Of a DNA stretch of 64,000 nucleotides, positions 37,123-46,489 are shown in pieces. Positions within the stretch are counted from its first letter, which is position 1. The number at the start of each line of letters is the position of its first letter. The DNA comes from Candidimonas humi (GTDB lineage Bacteria; Pseudomonadota; Gammaproteobacteria; Burkholderiales; Burkholderiaceae_B): assembly GCF_019166065.1 (NCBI RefSeq), contig NZ_JAHTBN010000003.1, positions 62,001 to 126,000 of the forward strand, in the 5' to 3' direction. The translations under genes were made by a program, and so were the position numbers. Under the pieces are notes generated by a model that saw only the letters and a list, made by a program, of their open reading frames with translations, was not told where the DNA came from and searched no databases.

Positions 37123-37302
37123 GCCTGTAGCGGGCCGCCGGCCGACGGGAACAGATGTGGCCCGGACCGGCGGGCCGCGCAGCAAGGCCGCAAATGGGCC
37201 GCCCGGACGGCGAAATGCACTACGGAATCCGGCTGGTTCGAGCCGTACGGCTGTGATGTATTATTTTGGATAACAGTTTCAACCTTGCACAAGGAGCATG
37301 CC

Positions 37303-37629
37303 ATGCCTGCAAAAGATACTGCCAAGGATGTACAGGCCAACGAAGAACAGTTCATCGAAAGCATCAAGACCAGCCTGGACGATGCCGAGAAACTGCTGCG
37401 CGAGGCGGCCGACGCCACGGGCGACAAGGCGGCGGAACTGCGCGACAAGGCCATGCGTTCGCTGCGCCGCACCCGCGAAGCCCTCTACGACACGCAAGAT
37501 GCGCTGCTGCTGCGCGGGCGCCAGGCGGTGCGCGCCACCGACGACTACGTGCACGACAACCCGTGGCAGTCGATAGGCATAGCCGGATTGACCGGCCTGC
37601 TGGTGGGCATGCTGATCAGCCGCCGCTGA
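37303..37629 (+). CDS. DUF883 (ElaB/YqjD-type) membrane-anchored protein
   Basis: 108-residue tail-anchored protein: about 75 residues of charged helix (AEKLLREAADATGDKAAELR), the VHDNPWQSIGIA motif, and one C-terminal helix ending ISRR. ElaB/YqjD proteins sit in the inner membrane and bind ribosomes in stationary phase in E. coli. ATG 37303 is chosen because AAGGAG is at 37291-37296. A TATTAT box at 37259-37264 may be its -10. It precedes YqjE- and YqjK-like genes, as in enterics. Confidence 0.92.
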   Translation: MPAKDTAKDVQANEEQFIESIKTSLDDAEKLLREAADATGDKAAELRDKAMRSLRRTREALYDTQDALLLRGRQAVRATDDYVHDNPWQSIGIAGLTGLLVGMLISRR

Positions 37630-37723
37630 TGCCGCCGCGCCGTTCGTCCCGCGGCTTGGGGATCGCCGGCGCGTTCCCGCGACTGTCGTCGCAAGCGCAA
37701 CTCTTACCGGATCTCGACCCGAC

Positions 37724-38134
37724 ATGGCCTTGAGACAATCCGTGGGCGATATCGCCGGCACGCTGCTGTCCATGATGCACACGCGGCTGGAGCTTTTCTC
37801 TCTCGAAGCCTCCGGCCAGACGTCGCGCCTGTTCAAGCTGGCCGGCATGGCGTTCGCCGCGCTGCTGTTCCTGACGCTGGCGGTCTTGGTGTTTTCCATT
37901 GCCTTCGCGCTGTACTTCTGGCCCAGCCAGGACCGCTACCTGGCGCTGGGCCTGCTGGCGCTGCTCTATGCGCTGCTGGGCCTGGGGCTGTTCTGGGCGG
38001 TGCGGCGTTCGCTCTTGTACGATCCGATGCCGTTCGCGGCAACCCTGGACGAGTTGCGGCGCGATGCGGCGATGGCGGCGCGCCTGGGCGAGCCTTCTGC
38101 TGCCGAGGACGCCGCCTCCAAGGATGTCCCATGA
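37724..38134 (+). CDS. yqjE: YqjE-type (phage holin superfamily III) membrane protein
   Basis: 136 residues with two hydrophobic hairpin helices (about 38-63 and 70-92) preceded by an amphipathic N-terminus containing MMHTRLELFSLEASG, conserved in YqjE proteins. Despite the family name it is not a lysis holin. It follows the DUF883 gene by 94 bp and overlaps the next gene by 4 bp (ATGA). Confidence 0.85.
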   Translation: MALRQSVGDIAGTLLSMMHTRLELFSLEASGQTSRLFKLAGMAFAALLFLTLAVLVFSIAFALYFWPSQDRYLALGLLALLYALLGLGLFWAVRRSLLYDPMPFAATLDELRRDAAMAARLGEPSAAEDAASKDVP

Positions 38135-38487
38135 ACAAGCGCGCTTCCCGCAGCCCCCAGGAACTGCGTATCGAGATACTGCGCGCCCGCGCGGCACTTG
38201 AACGCCAGGCGCTGCGGCGCCATGTGGCGCAGGTGGGCGCGGCGCTGCGGCCTTCGGCGCTACTGCAGGCGGCGCTACCGCGCCTGTTGCCCGGCAGCGG
38301 CCGGAGCTGGCTGGCCGAGGGGCTGTCGCTGGCGCGGCGCTACCCTCTGGTGGTCAGCCTGGCCTCGGCGCTGCTGGCCGGCAAGCGGCGCGGACGCGCC
38401 TGGGTGCGCCTGGGCGCCGGGCTGCTGCTGGGTCTGCAGGCCTTGCGCACGCGCGAATCGGGCCAGGGCCGGCGCACAAAATTCTAG
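38131..38487 (+). CDS. YqjK-like small protein
   Basis: 118 residues, very rich in Arg, Leu and Ala. The N-terminal KRASRSPQELRIEILRARA and the position after yqjE mark it as YqjK-like. One moderately hydrophobic segment (about 63-80) and a second near 93-106 suggest membrane association. Function is unknown. It is translationally coupled to yqjE. The three genes probably form one stress-related operon. Confidence 0.72.
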   Translation: MNKRASRSPQELRIEILRARAALERQALRRHVAQVGAALRPSALLQAALPRLLPGSGRSWLAEGLSLARRYPLVVSLASALLAGKRRGRAWVRLGAGLLLGLQALRTRESGQGRRTKF

Positions 38488-38489
38488 GC

Positions 38490-38529
38490 GACAGTGTCCT
38501 GTTTGCTTGAAGCTTAAAGGACACTGGTC
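38490..38529. terminator. Inverted repeat between convergent yqjK-like gene and ubiD
   Basis: CAGTGTCC (38492-38499) and GGACACTG (38519-38526) form a perfect stem around a 19-nt loop, extendable by two pairs past a bulge. It fills the 49-bp gap between two convergent genes. No T-tract; it could be a bidirectional terminator or a dispersed repeat. Confidence 0.45.
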
Positions 38530-38536
38530 ACAGCCG

Positions 38537-40093
38537 TCATAGACCCAGGTTTTGCCACATGGCGTCCACGCGGGCCTTGACGTCCGCGTCCATGACGATG
38601 GGCCGACCCCATTCCCGCTGGGTCTCGCCGGGCCATTTATTGGTCGCGTCCAGGCCCATCTTGCCGCCCAGGCCCGACACCGGCGAGGCGAAGTCCAGAT
38701 AGTCGATGGGCGTGTTGTCCACCAGCACCGTGTCGCGCACCGGGTCCATGCGCGTGGTCATGGCCCAGACCACCTCTTGCCAGTTGCGCGGGTCGATGTC
38801 CTCGTCGACCACGACGATGAACTTGGTGTACATGAACTGGCGCAGGATGCTCCAGATGCCGAACATCGCGCGCTTGGCGTGGCCCGGGTATTGCTTGCGG
38901 ATCGACACCACGGCGAGCCGGTAGCTGCAGCCCTCGGGCGGCAGGTAGAAATCGACGATCTCCGGCAGTTGGCGCCGCAGCAGCGGCACGAACACCTCGT
39001 TCAGGGCCACGCCCAGCACCGCGGGCTCGTCGGGAGGCTTGCCCGTGTAGGTGCTGTGGTAGATGGGGTCGCGGCGCATGGTGATGCGTTCGACGGTAAA
39101 GACGGGAAACCAGTCCTGTTCGTTGTAATAGCCCGTGTGGTCGCCGTAGGGCCCTTCCAGCGCCATCTCGTAGCTGCGGTCCGAGGGGCCTTGCGAGCCC
39201 TCGGGCACTGTGAGCGGTTCGGCGCGCGGATCGTTCGCCGGCAGCAGATGGCCCTCGAGCACGATCTCGGCGCGCGCCGGCACCGACAGCTCGCTGCCCA
39301 GGGCGTCGGCGACCTCGCTGCGGCTGCCGCGCAGCAGGCCGGCGAACTGGTATTCCGACAGGCTGTCGGGCACCGGCGTCACGGCCCCGAGCGTGGTGGC
39401 CGGGTCCGCGCCCAGCGCCACGGCCACGGGAAATGGGGTGCCCGGATGCGCCAGCGCATGATCGCGGAAGTCCAGCGCGCCGCCGCGGTGCGACAGCCAG
39501 CGCATGATGAGCTTGTTGCGGCCGATGATCTGCTGCCGGTAGATGCCCAGGTTCTGGCGGCGCGCCCGCGGGCCGCGGGTGATCACCAGGCCCCAGGTGA
39601 GCAGGGGGGCGGCGTCGCCCGGCCAGCAGCGCTGCAGCGGAATCCGGTTCAGGTCGACGTCCGCGCCCTCGAGCACGATTTCCTGGCAGGCCGGCCCTTT
39701 GACGGTCTTGGGGCTCATGTCCCAGAGCGCGGCCTTGAGCATGGATACCTTGGCCAGCGCGTCGCGCAGCCCGCGCGGCGGCTCGGGCTCGCGCAGCGCC
39801 GCCAGCAGCTCGCCCGTCTCGCGCAGCGCGGCCACGTCGTCGGCCCCCATGCCCCGAGCCACGCGCCCCGGAGTGCCGAACAAATTGGTCAGCACCGGCA
39901 TGGCGGCGGGCGCCCCGCCGTGCACGGCGCGCTCGAACAGCAGCGCCGGGCCGCCGGCGCGCAGCACGCGGTCGCCGATCTCGGTCATTTCGAGGTCGGT
40001 GGACACCGGCACGGCGATGCGCCGGAGCTCTCCCGCGCTTTCGAGTTGCGCCATGAAGTCCCTGAGGTCGCGGTATTTCACGGAAATTCCCAT
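38537..40093 (-). CDS. ubiD: 3-octaprenyl-4-hydroxybenzoate decarboxylase UbiD
   Basis: Prenyl-FMN-dependent decarboxylase of ubiquinone synthesis. It has 518 residues, as expected. It opens with [13 protein letters not shown]; other conserved blocks are [33 protein letters not shown] with the catalytic-site Glu region, and [10 protein letters not shown]. It needs prFMN from UbiX, not encoded here. The start at 40093 has two in-frame codons before the usual MKYRDL-type beginning. It is convergent with the yqjK-like gene and divergent from the lytic transglycosylase gene. Confidence 0.95.
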   Translation of the reverse strand: MGISVKYRDLRDFMAQLESAGELRRIAVPVSTDLEMTEIGDRVLRAGGPALLFERAVHGGAPAAMPVLTNLFGTPGRVARGMGADDVAALRETGELLAALREPEPPRGLRDALAKVSMLKAALWDMSPKTVKGPACQEIVLEGADVDLNRIPLQRCWPGDAAPLLTWGLVITRGPRARRQNLGIYRQQIIGRNKLIMRWLSHRGGALDFRDHALAHPGTPFPVAVALGADPATTLGAVTPVPDSLSEYQFAGLLRGSRSEVADALGSELSVPARAEIVLEGHLLPANDPRAEPLTVPEGSQGPSDRSYEMALEGPYGDHTGYYNEQDWFPVFTVERITMRRDPIYHSTYTGKPPDEPAVLGVALNEVFVPLLRRQLPEIVDFYLPPEGCSYRLAVVSIRKQYPGHAKRAMFGIWSILRQFMYTKFIVVVDEDIDPRNWQEVVWAMTTRMDPVRDTVLVDNTPIDYLDFASPVSGLGGKMGLDATNKWPGETQREWGRPIVMDADVKARVDAMWQNLGL

Positions 40094-40166
40094 TAATTTC
40101 GTTACAAATGCGAAACAGGACTAAGGTTAACATCGGCTTGACTGCTTTTACACGGACACCGGAAGA

Positions 40167-41315
40167 ATGATCGACTCTTCTGCGGAGAACTATTTTGCTG
40201 TAGGACCGCCCCAAGACAAAAAGCCTTCCCATGGGGGACGGCAAGCCGAAGGCGTGGCGCGGGGGAATCTGCTCGCCCGTTCGTTTCGCGGCCTGATGTA
40301 TCGCGGCGGCGAATGCATCCACGTCGCCGCCATCTACTTGGGCATCGCCGCGCTGGTGACGATGGCGCTGAGCCTTACCGTGCCTTCGCTGCGGATACAG
40401 TCGCGCAATATGCACGACGCGCTGGTGGCGACCCTGCGCCCCGACGTGATGCAGGGAGGTTCTTCCGTCACGTCTTACGCCTCATATGCACAGGCCAGCG
40501 ATGCCATGCTGGCCGCGGCAATGGGCCCTGTCGCATCGGTTTCGGCGGGCGGGCCCGAGCCTGCGGAGGCCTCTTCCGAGAGCACGGCGAACGGCGCAGG
40601 TTCCGCCGGATCCCGCACCACGGCCGGCGGCGCCAAGGGGACGCAAGTCGCAAACGCGGCGCATGGCGCCAACGCAACTGGCGGGGCCAATGCCGCGCTG
40701 GCCCCGGTCGTCGCGGGCGCCGCCGCAGGGGCTCCGGAACGCAAGGCGGGCGCGCCCGTGCCTGCCAAGGGCGGCTCGAAGGTCGAACTGGTGTCGCCCG
40801 GCTATTTCTCGCGCGCATTGGGCGTGGCCGCCGAAGACCTGTCCATTCCCCACGTCAGCAAGGCGCAGGCCGAAGCCTTGCGCAGCTATATCGCGCGCAA
40901 GTACCAGATTGCCTACAACGCGGCCGGGGTGCTGATCAAGACGGCTTTCGTGGTCGGCAAGGAACAGCACCTGGATCCGCAATTGCTGCTGGCGGTGATC
41001 GCGGTCGAATCCCGCTATAACCCCTTTGCCGAAAGCCATGTCGGCGCCCAGGGCCTGATGCAGGTCATGACCAATGTGCACAAGGACAAGTTCGCGCGCT
41101 TTGGCGGCGGCCTGGCTGCCGCGCTCAACCCCATCGCCAATATCCGTGTCGGCTCGCAGATCCTGAAGGATTGCATCAAGCGGCGCGGCTCGGTGCTGGG
41201 CGGCCTGGCCTGCTACGTGGGCGCTTCCGGCTCCAACGACGGAGGCTACGGCGCGAAGGTGCTGGCGGAGCAGCGCCGCATAGCCCTGGCGTCGGGCATC
41301 CCGATAGAAAAATAG
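40167..41315 (+). CDS. Lytic transglycosylase (SLT domain) with N-terminal membrane anchor
   Basis: 382 residues. A basic N-terminus is followed by one membrane helix (about 53-75), then a low-complexity Ala/Gly/Ser linker (about 115-205). The C-terminal SLT domain (about 255-375) has VIAVESRYNPFAESHVGAQG with catalytic Glu281, then LMQVM and the ILKDCIKRRG helix. It should cleave peptidoglycan glycan strands at the periplasmic face while tethered to the inner membrane. The linker is unusually Ala-rich. It is divergent from ubiD, with a 73-bp gap. Confidence 0.88.
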   Translation: MIDSSAENYFAVGPPQDKKPSHGGRQAEGVARGNLLARSFRGLMYRGGECIHVAAIYLGIAALVTMALSLTVPSLRIQSRNMHDALVATLRPDVMQGGSSVTSYASYAQASDAMLAAAMGPVASVSAGGPEPAEASSESTANGAGSAGSRTTAGGAKGTQVANAAHGANATGGANAALAPVVAGAAAGAPERKAGAPVPAKGGSKVELVSPGYFSRALGVAAEDLSIPHVSKAQAEALRSYIARKYQIAYNAAGVLIKTAFVVGKEQHLDPQLLLAVIAVESRYNPFAESHVGAQGLMQVMTNVHKDKFARFGGGLAAALNPIANIRVGSQILKDCIKRRGSVLGGLACYVGASGSNDGGYGAKVLAEQRRIALASGIPIEK

Positions 41316-41339
41316 GGCTGCTCCACCTCGCGGCTTGCG

Positions 41340-41424
41340 TACTGTTCGGGTTCGCCGGGTATGACATAGTCCGCAGGGGACTGTGCCGTGTCCGAGTTCG
41401 CCGAGTACGGCACAGTATGCAGGG
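41340..41424. repeat. Diverged tandem duplication containing a 10-bp inverted repeat
   Basis: 41340-41378 and 41380-41424 are related units (shared cores GTTCGCCGGGTA/GTTCGCCGAGTA, then a CA-AGT and GCAGGG). The second unit carries perfect arms ACTGTGCCGT/ACGGCACAGT (41380-41389 and 41407-41416) with a 17-nt loop. It lies between convergent genes and may act as a terminator. Confidence 0.5.
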
Positions 41425-41474
41425 AGCCACAGCATTTCCGGGCTCAGCCATTTCTTGGCGTGAACCGCGCAGGC

Positions 41475-42632
41475 TTATGCCAGGAATCGCTCCATGCGGG
41501 CGATGGCTTCCTGCAGGCGGTCCAGCCCCGTGGCGTACGAGAACCGCATGGTGTGGCGCGCCCATGCCGAGCCGAAGTCGCGCCCGGGCACGGCGGCCAC
41601 GCCGGCCTCGTACAGCAGCCGGTGCGAGAAGTCGTCGCTGTCCTGGCTGTGCTCGCTGATGTCGGCATAAATATAGAACGCGCCGTCGGGCACTACCGGC
41701 ACGTGCAGCCCGAGCCGTTCGAATTCGGGCAGCAGGTAGTCGCGCCGCTGCTTGAACGACAGACGCCGGTTTTCGTAGATGCGCATGATATCCGGCTCGA
41801 AGCAGGCCAGCGCCGCGTGCTGGGCGAGCGAGGGCGCGCAGATCGCCAGGCTGGCCGCGAGCTTTTCCACCGCCGGAATCATGGCCGCGGGCGCAATCAG
41901 CCAGCCCAGTCGCCAGCCTGTCATGTGGAAGTACTTCGAGAAGCTGTTGACGATGATCACGTCGTCGTCGAGCGTCAGGGCGCTTTGCGGTTCCTGGTCG
42001 TAATACAGGCCCAGATAGATTTCATCCATGATGACGAAGCCGCCGCGCTGGCGCACCTCGGCGATCAGCGCCTGCAGGTCGGCGCGCGCGATGGTCGTGC
42101 CCGTGGGGTTGCTGGGCGAGGCGATCAGCACGCCGCGGGTCGCCGGCCCCCAGTGCTCGCGGATGTCGGCGGCGCTGAGCTGGAATCGCTGCTGGGCGCC
42201 GCAGGGTATCAGCCTGGGAATGCCGCCCGCGCCGGTGATGAAGTTCTGGTTGGCTGGGTACGAAGGGTCGGGCATCAGGATTTCGTCGCCCGGATTGATC
42301 AGCGCCATGCTCAGCAGCAGCAGCGCGCCCGAGGCGCCGGAGGTGACGACCACGCGGTGCGGATCGATCTTGGCGCCGAATTGCTGGAAATAATAATGCG
42401 CAATGGCGTCGCGCAGAGGCGCGATGCCGGCCGGAGGGGTATAGCCGCTGAGGCCGGCGCGCGCGGCGCGGTCCAGGGTTTCCAGTACTTGCGCGGGCGC
42501 GGTAAAGTCGGGTTCGCCTATGCCCAGGCTGATCACGTCGCGGCCTTGCGCGTTGAGCGCGTTGGCCTGTTTGAACAGCTCCACAGCGTAGAATGGCATC
42601 ACTTGTTCGGTGCGCTTGGCGAGGGCGGGCAT
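41475..42632 (-). CDS. Class I/II pyridoxal-phosphate aminotransferase
   Basis: 385-residue fold-type I aminotransferase. The PLP lysine is in VNSFSKYFHMTGWRLGW (about residues 230-246). Other landmarks are IGEPDFTAP near residue 39, SPSNPTGT and the C-terminal Arg in MRFSYAT. It is close to AspC/tyrosine-type or MalY-like enzymes used for amino-acid or keto-acid exchange; the substrate cannot be fixed. The 382-bp region upstream contains a 9-bp minisatellite (42751-42831), 119 bp from the start codon. The downstream neighbour is convergent. Confidence 0.88.
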   Translation of the reverse strand: MPALAKRTEQVMPFYAVELFKQANALNAQGRDVISLGIGEPDFTAPAQVLETLDRAARAGLSGYTPPAGIAPLRDAIAHYYFQQFGAKIDPHRVVVTSGASGALLLLSMALINPGDEILMPDPSYPANQNFITGAGGIPRLIPCGAQQRFQLSAADIREHWGPATRGVLIASPSNPTGTTIARADLQALIAEVRQRGGFVIMDEIYLGLYYDQEPQSALTLDDDVIIVNSFSKYFHMTGWRLGWLIAPAAMIPAVEKLAASLAICAPSLAQHAALACFEPDIMRIYENRRLSFKQRRDYLLPEFERLGLHVPVVPDGAFYIYADISEHSQDSDDFSHRLLYEAGVAAVPGRDFGSAWARHTMRFSYATGLDRLQEAIARMERFLA

Positions 42633-42750
42633 GGGGCTGGCTTTCCGGGCGGGCTATGGGACGAGAAAAGGATTGTAGAGCGTTGCGGCGCGGGCCGCAG
42701 CCGCCACGATACTTGGGCGGCCGGGGCGGCTTTGTGCCGGTCGCGCCGCT

Positions 42751-42831
42751 CGTGGCGTTCATAACGTTCATGGCGCTCATGGCGCTCATGGCGCTCATGG
42801 CGTCTATGGCGTCTATGGCGTTCATGGCGTT
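42751..42831. repeat. 9-bp minisatellite, nine units
   Basis: Nine contiguous 9-bp units of the form CATGGCGYT, three of them identical (CATGGCGCT) and the rest differing by one or two bases. It lies in the 382-bp gap between the divergent aminotransferase and PCMH-like genes, so copy number could alter promoter spacing for either. Frames through it are open on both strands but lead into no recognisable protein. The rest of 42633-43014 shows no recognisable element. Confidence 0.9.
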
Positions 42832-43014
42832 CGCGCCGCAATATCCGGAACCCGGATGCGGGCCAGCGGCGCGGGGCCTGCGACACGGACGCGGCCCTTG
42901 CGGGCAAGCTTTGCAGTCTTGCGCTTATCTTTGCAGTCTTGCAGTTATTTCTTCCTGCAGATATTTTTTAAGCAAGTATTTTCGATCGGAAAACCAGACC
43001 AGGAATCGTTGCAC

Positions 43015-43941
43015 ATGCCGTCTCCTTCGCGCCGTTCGTTCCTGATGGGCCGCCGCCCGTCCAGGGATCCATGGGACAACTTCTGCCAGCGGATGCGCCG
43101 CAGCATCGCCGGCAGCTTTTTCGACTATGGCGCCGACCAGGGGACAGGCAGTGCGCGGCTGGTGCCGGCCGAGCCCTCCGACGTGCATCATGCGCGGGCG
43201 CTGTGCGCCGAATATGGCGTGTTGCTGGCCCTGGGCGGGGTGCCGCAGGCGACGCAGCCGCTGGGCCAGTCGGTGCTCTGGGTCGAGCCCGGACGCGAGA
43301 TGGCCGGCTGCCGCCGCCTGAAAGAGGGCGGCAGCCAGTGGTTCGTGCAGCCCGGCTGCCTGCTGGGGGAACTCGAGGCGGCCGGCTTCAGCCAGTTTGC
43401 CGAGTGGCCTTCGTACCTGACCGTGGCGGCGTGGCTGGCCGATCGCACCTTGTGCGATTGGGACTCGGGCCAGACCCATATGTCCGGCCTGGACCATGCC
43501 GCCGTCGTGCTGGCCGACGGCAGCAGCGCGACCCTGGGTCCCTTTGGCGCCAGCAGCAACCAGGCGCTGCCCAATTTCAGCACGCAGCAACTGGTGTCGA
43601 GCCTGTTCGAACTGTCGGGACGCACCGAAGCCCAGGCCTGCCGCCGGCTCGAACCCTGGCCGGCGCGCTACCGCCTGGACGCGCTGCTGCCCGCCGAGGG
43701 GCAAACCATCAACCTGTCGCACTTGGTGCTGGGGCATGGCGGCGCGCTATGCTGGGTCGAATGGGTGGTGCTCAACGAGCGCCGCATGGCGCCGCGCCCC
43801 GAAACGACGCGCGCCGAATTTTCCACGCATCACGACAGCTCCGAAGACGAAGCCTGGTTTTTCGCTGCCGATCTGGACGCGCGCGTCAAGACGCTGTTCG
43901 ACCCGTCCGACCTGTTTCCTTATACCGGGCAGGATATCTGA
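43015..43941 (+). CDS. FAD-binding PCMH-like protein lacking a typical cap domain
   Basis: 308 residues. The start MPSPSRRSFLMGRRPSRDPW has a twin-Arg-like SRRSFLMG but no clear hydrophobic core, so export is doubtful. Residues about 45-185 follow the PCMH/FAD_binding_4 pattern: ARLVPAEPSDVHHARALCAE, LLALGG, a GxLLGELEAAG stretch, and a VVLADGS strand. The C-terminus DPSDLFPYTGQDI resembles the FDPxxLFNPG ending of FAD-linked oxidases, but the usual large substrate domain is much reduced. Function is unknown. It may be a degenerate or specialised flavoprotein. Confidence 0.6.
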   Translation: MPSPSRRSFLMGRRPSRDPWDNFCQRMRRSIAGSFFDYGADQGTGSARLVPAEPSDVHHARALCAEYGVLLALGGVPQATQPLGQSVLWVEPGREMAGCRRLKEGGSQWFVQPGCLLGELEAAGFSQFAEWPSYLTVAAWLADRTLCDWDSGQTHMSGLDHAAVVLADGSSATLGPFGASSNQALPNFSTQQLVSSLFELSGRTEAQACRRLEPWPARYRLDALLPAEGQTINLSHLVLGHGGALCWVEWVVLNERRMAPRPETTRAEFSTHHDSSEDEAWFFAADLDARVKTLFDPSDLFPYTGQDI

Positions 43942-44003
43942 GCCGCTGCGGCCACCCGCCGTTTACCGCCACCGCCACCGCCGCCGTCTTGGTCGTCTCG
44001 GCC

Positions 44004-44053
44004 GATGAGGTCGATGAGGTCGATGAGGTCGATGGGCTGATGGGCTGATGAGG
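44004..44053. repeat. 9-bp and 8-bp tandem repeats upstream of maeB
   Basis: GATGAGGTC occurs three times in a row (44004-44030), followed by two GATGGGCT units and GATGAGG. It lies in the 259-bp gap between the PCMH-like gene and maeB, about 105 bp before the candidate maeB -10 box. Confidence 0.85.
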
Positions 44054-44134
44054 CAGGGCGGGCCGCCGGGCATGGCTTGCGCCCCCTGGTTTGGCCCGGG
44101 TCGGGCCGCAGGGCGCCGCGCCGTGGGCCCATCC

Positions 44135-44163
44135 TGCAAATAATTCCTGGCAAGGGCTAGAAT
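44135..44163 (+). promoter_or_regulatory. Candidate maeB promoter
   Basis: TAGAAT (44158-44163) is a good -10 box. TGCAAA (44135-44140) at 17-bp spacing is a weak -35. The predicted leader to the ATG at 44201 is about 30 nt. Confidence 0.45.
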
Positions 44164-44200
44164 GGGCGTCTCTCCATATCTTCCCCGATCAAGAAACACC

Positions 44201-46489
44201 ATGGACGACAATATTCGCACCGCAGCTTTGGCCTATCACACGCATGGGCGCCCCGGAAAGGTTGCGGTCACCCCGACCAAGCAGCTCTCGAACCAGCGCG
44301 ACCTGGCGCTGGCCTATACGCCCGGGGTCGCCGCGGCCTGCGAAGAAATCGTCACCGATCCGGTCAATGCCTATCGCTACACCGCGCGCGGCAATCTCGT
44401 GGGGGTCATCACCAACGGCACCGCGGTGCTGGGCCTGGGCAATATAGGCGCGCTGGCCTCCAAGCCCGTCATGGAAGGCAAGGCGGTGCTGTTCAAGAAG
44501 TTTGCCGACATCGACGTGTTCGATATCGAAATCAACGAAACCGATCCCGACAAGCTGGTGAACATCATCGCCGGCCTCGAACCGACGTTCGGCGGCATCA
44601 ATCTCGAAGACATCAAGGCGCCCGAATGCTTCGTCGTCGAGCGCAAGCTGCGCGAGCGCATGAAGATCCCTGTCTTCCACGACGACCAGCACGGCACCGC
44701 CATCTGCGTGTCGGCCGCCTTCATCGGCGGCCTGGAAGTCGTCGGCAAAGCCATAGACCAGGTCAAGGTCGTGGTGTCGGGCGCCGGCGCCGCGGCGCTG
44801 GCCTGTCTGGATCTCATGGTCGACCTGGGCTTGCCGCTGTCGAACATCTGGGTCAGCGACATCGAGGGGGTGGTGTACAAGGGCCGCACCACGCTCATGG
44901 ACCCCGACAAAGAACGCTTCGCGCAAGCGACCGAGGCTCGCACGCTGGGCGAGATCATCGACGGCGCCGACGTGTTCCTGGGCCTGTCGGCCGGCGGCGT
45001 GCTCAAGCCCGAGATGGTCGCGAAGATGGCGGCGCGTCCGCTCATCCTGGCGCTGGCCAATCCCACCCCGGAAATCCTGCCCGAGGTCGCCCGCGCGGTG
45101 CGCGACGACGTCGTCATGGCCACGGGCCGTTCCGACTACCCGAACCAGGTCAATAATGTCCTGTGCTTCCCGTATATTTTCCGCGGCGCGCTCGACGTGG
45201 GCGCGACGACCATCACGCGCGGCATGGAAAAGGCCGCCGTGCAGGCCATCTACAAGCTGGCACAGGAAGAACAGAACGAGGTCGTGGCTGCCGCCTACGG
45301 CACTTATGGGGTGTGTTTCGGCCCCGAATACCTGATTCCCAAGCCTTTCGATCCGCGTCTGATCGTGCGCATCGCCCCCGCGGTGGCGCGCGCCGCCATG
45401 GAAGACGGCGTGGCCACCCGGCCCATCGAAGATCTCGACGCTTACGCGCAGCAGCTGCAGCAGTTCGTCTATCGCTCCGGCTCGTTCATGAAGCCCTTGT
45501 TCTCCATAGCCAAGGGCCTGGTGCGCGACGGCGGCAAGGCGCGCATCGTGTTCGCCGAGGGCGAAGAAGAGCGCGTGCTGCGCGCGGTGCAGGTGGTGGT
45601 CGACGAAAAGCTGGCCCGGCCCATATTGGTGGGCCGGCCGGCCGTGCTGCAGGCGCGCATCGAGAAGTTCGGCCTGCGGCTGCGCCTGGGCACCGATGTC
45701 GAGGTCACCAACCCCGATTACGACGAGCGCTTCCATCGCTATTGGACCACCTACTGGGAACTGATGTGCCGCCGCGGCATCAGCAAGGAAATGGCGCGCG
45801 TCGAGATGCGCCGCCGGCTGACCCTGATCGGCGCCATGATGGTGCACCTGGGCGATGCCGACGGCATGGTCTGCGGCACGGTCGGCACTTATGCCAACCA
45901 CCTGCAGTTCATCGACCAGGTCATAGGCCACAGCAAGGGCGCGCGCATCTACGCGGCCATGAATATCCTGCTGTTGGCGGAACGCACCGTGGCGCTGGTC
46001 GACACGCACGTCAACGACGACCCCAGCGCCGAGCAGCTCGCCGAGATCACGCTGGCCGCGGCCGCCGAGATGCGGCGCCTGAATGTCGAGCCCAAGGTGG
46101 CGCTGCTGTCCCGCTCCAATTTCGGTACCGCCAGTTCGGCCTCGGGCTCCAAGATGCGCGAGGCCCTGGAACTGATCCGCGCCCAGGCCCCCGAACTCGA
46201 AATCGACGGCGAGATGCATGGCGACTGCGCGCTCGACGAAGCCCTGCGCCTGCGCATCCTGCCCTCGACCACGCTCAAGGGCGAGGCCAACCTGCTGGTG
46301 TGCCCGAACGTCGATTCGGGCAATATCGCCTACAACCTGCTCAAGACCACGGCCGGCGGCAATGTGGCCGTGGGCCCGTTCCTGCTGGGGGCCAACGCGC
46401 CGGTCCACATCCTCACTTCCAGCTCTACCGTACGGCGCATCATCAACATGACGGCGCTGACTGTAGTCGATGCCAATACACCCAGGTAG
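44201..46489 (+). CDS. maeB: NADP-dependent malic enzyme MaeB (malic enzyme plus phosphotransacetylase-like domain)
   Basis: Converts malate to pyruvate and CO2, supplying NADPH. It has 762 residues, the chimeric form. The malic-enzyme half (about 1-430) has [16 protein letters not shown], the divalent-metal region [11 protein letters not shown] and the nucleotide-binding [17 protein letters not shown]. The C-terminal half (about 435-755) is phosphotransacetylase-like and regulatory, with acetyl-CoA sensing known in E. coli. ATG 44201 (MDDNIRT) is chosen; an upstream in-frame ATG at 44162 lies within the candidate -10 region. Confidence 0.96.
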   Translation: MDDNIRTAALAYHTHGRPGKVAVTPTKQLSNQRDLALAYTPGVAAACEEIVTDPVNAYRYTARGNLVGVITNGTAVLGLGNIGALASKPVMEGKAVLFKKFADIDVFDIEINETDPDKLVNIIAGLEPTFGGINLEDIKAPECFVVERKLRERMKIPVFHDDQHGTAICVSAAFIGGLEVVGKAIDQVKVVVSGAGAAALACLDLMVDLGLPLSNIWVSDIEGVVYKGRTTLMDPDKERFAQATEARTLGEIIDGADVFLGLSAGGVLKPEMVAKMAARPLILALANPTPEILPEVARAVRDDVVMATGRSDYPNQVNNVLCFPYIFRGALDVGATTITRGMEKAAVQAIYKLAQEEQNEVVAAAYGTYGVCFGPEYLIPKPFDPRLIVRIAPAVARAAMEDGVATRPIEDLDAYAQQLQQFVYRSGSFMKPLFSIAKGLVRDGGKARIVFAEGEEERVLRAVQVVVDEKLARPILVGRPAVLQARIEKFGLRLRLGTDVEVTNPDYDERFHRYWTTYWELMCRRGISKEMARVEMRRRLTLIGAMMVHLGDADGMVCGTVGTYANHLQFIDQVIGHSKGARIYAAMNILLLAERTVALVDTHVNDDPSAEQLAEITLAAAAEMRRLNVEPKVALLSRSNFGTASSASGSKMREALELIRAQAPELEIDGEMHGDCALDEALRLRILPSTTLKGEANLLVCPNVDSGNIAYNLLKTTAGGNVAVGPFLLGANAPVHILTSSSTVRRIINMTALTVVDANTPR

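Noticed and set aside
37724-38134. Phage lysis holin
   Set aside because: The holin-superfamily label reflects two hydrophobic helices; the DUF883-yqjE-yqjK context shows it is a housekeeping membrane protein.
42593-43045. Frames translating the 9-bp minisatellite into Met-Ala-Leu or Ala-Met-Ser repeats
   Set aside because: Open frames follow automatically from a 9-bp unit without stop codons; the flanks of every frame carry no recognisable protein.
42751-44053. CRISPR array
   Set aside because: The repeats are 8-9 bp and contiguous without spacers, and no cas genes are in the window.
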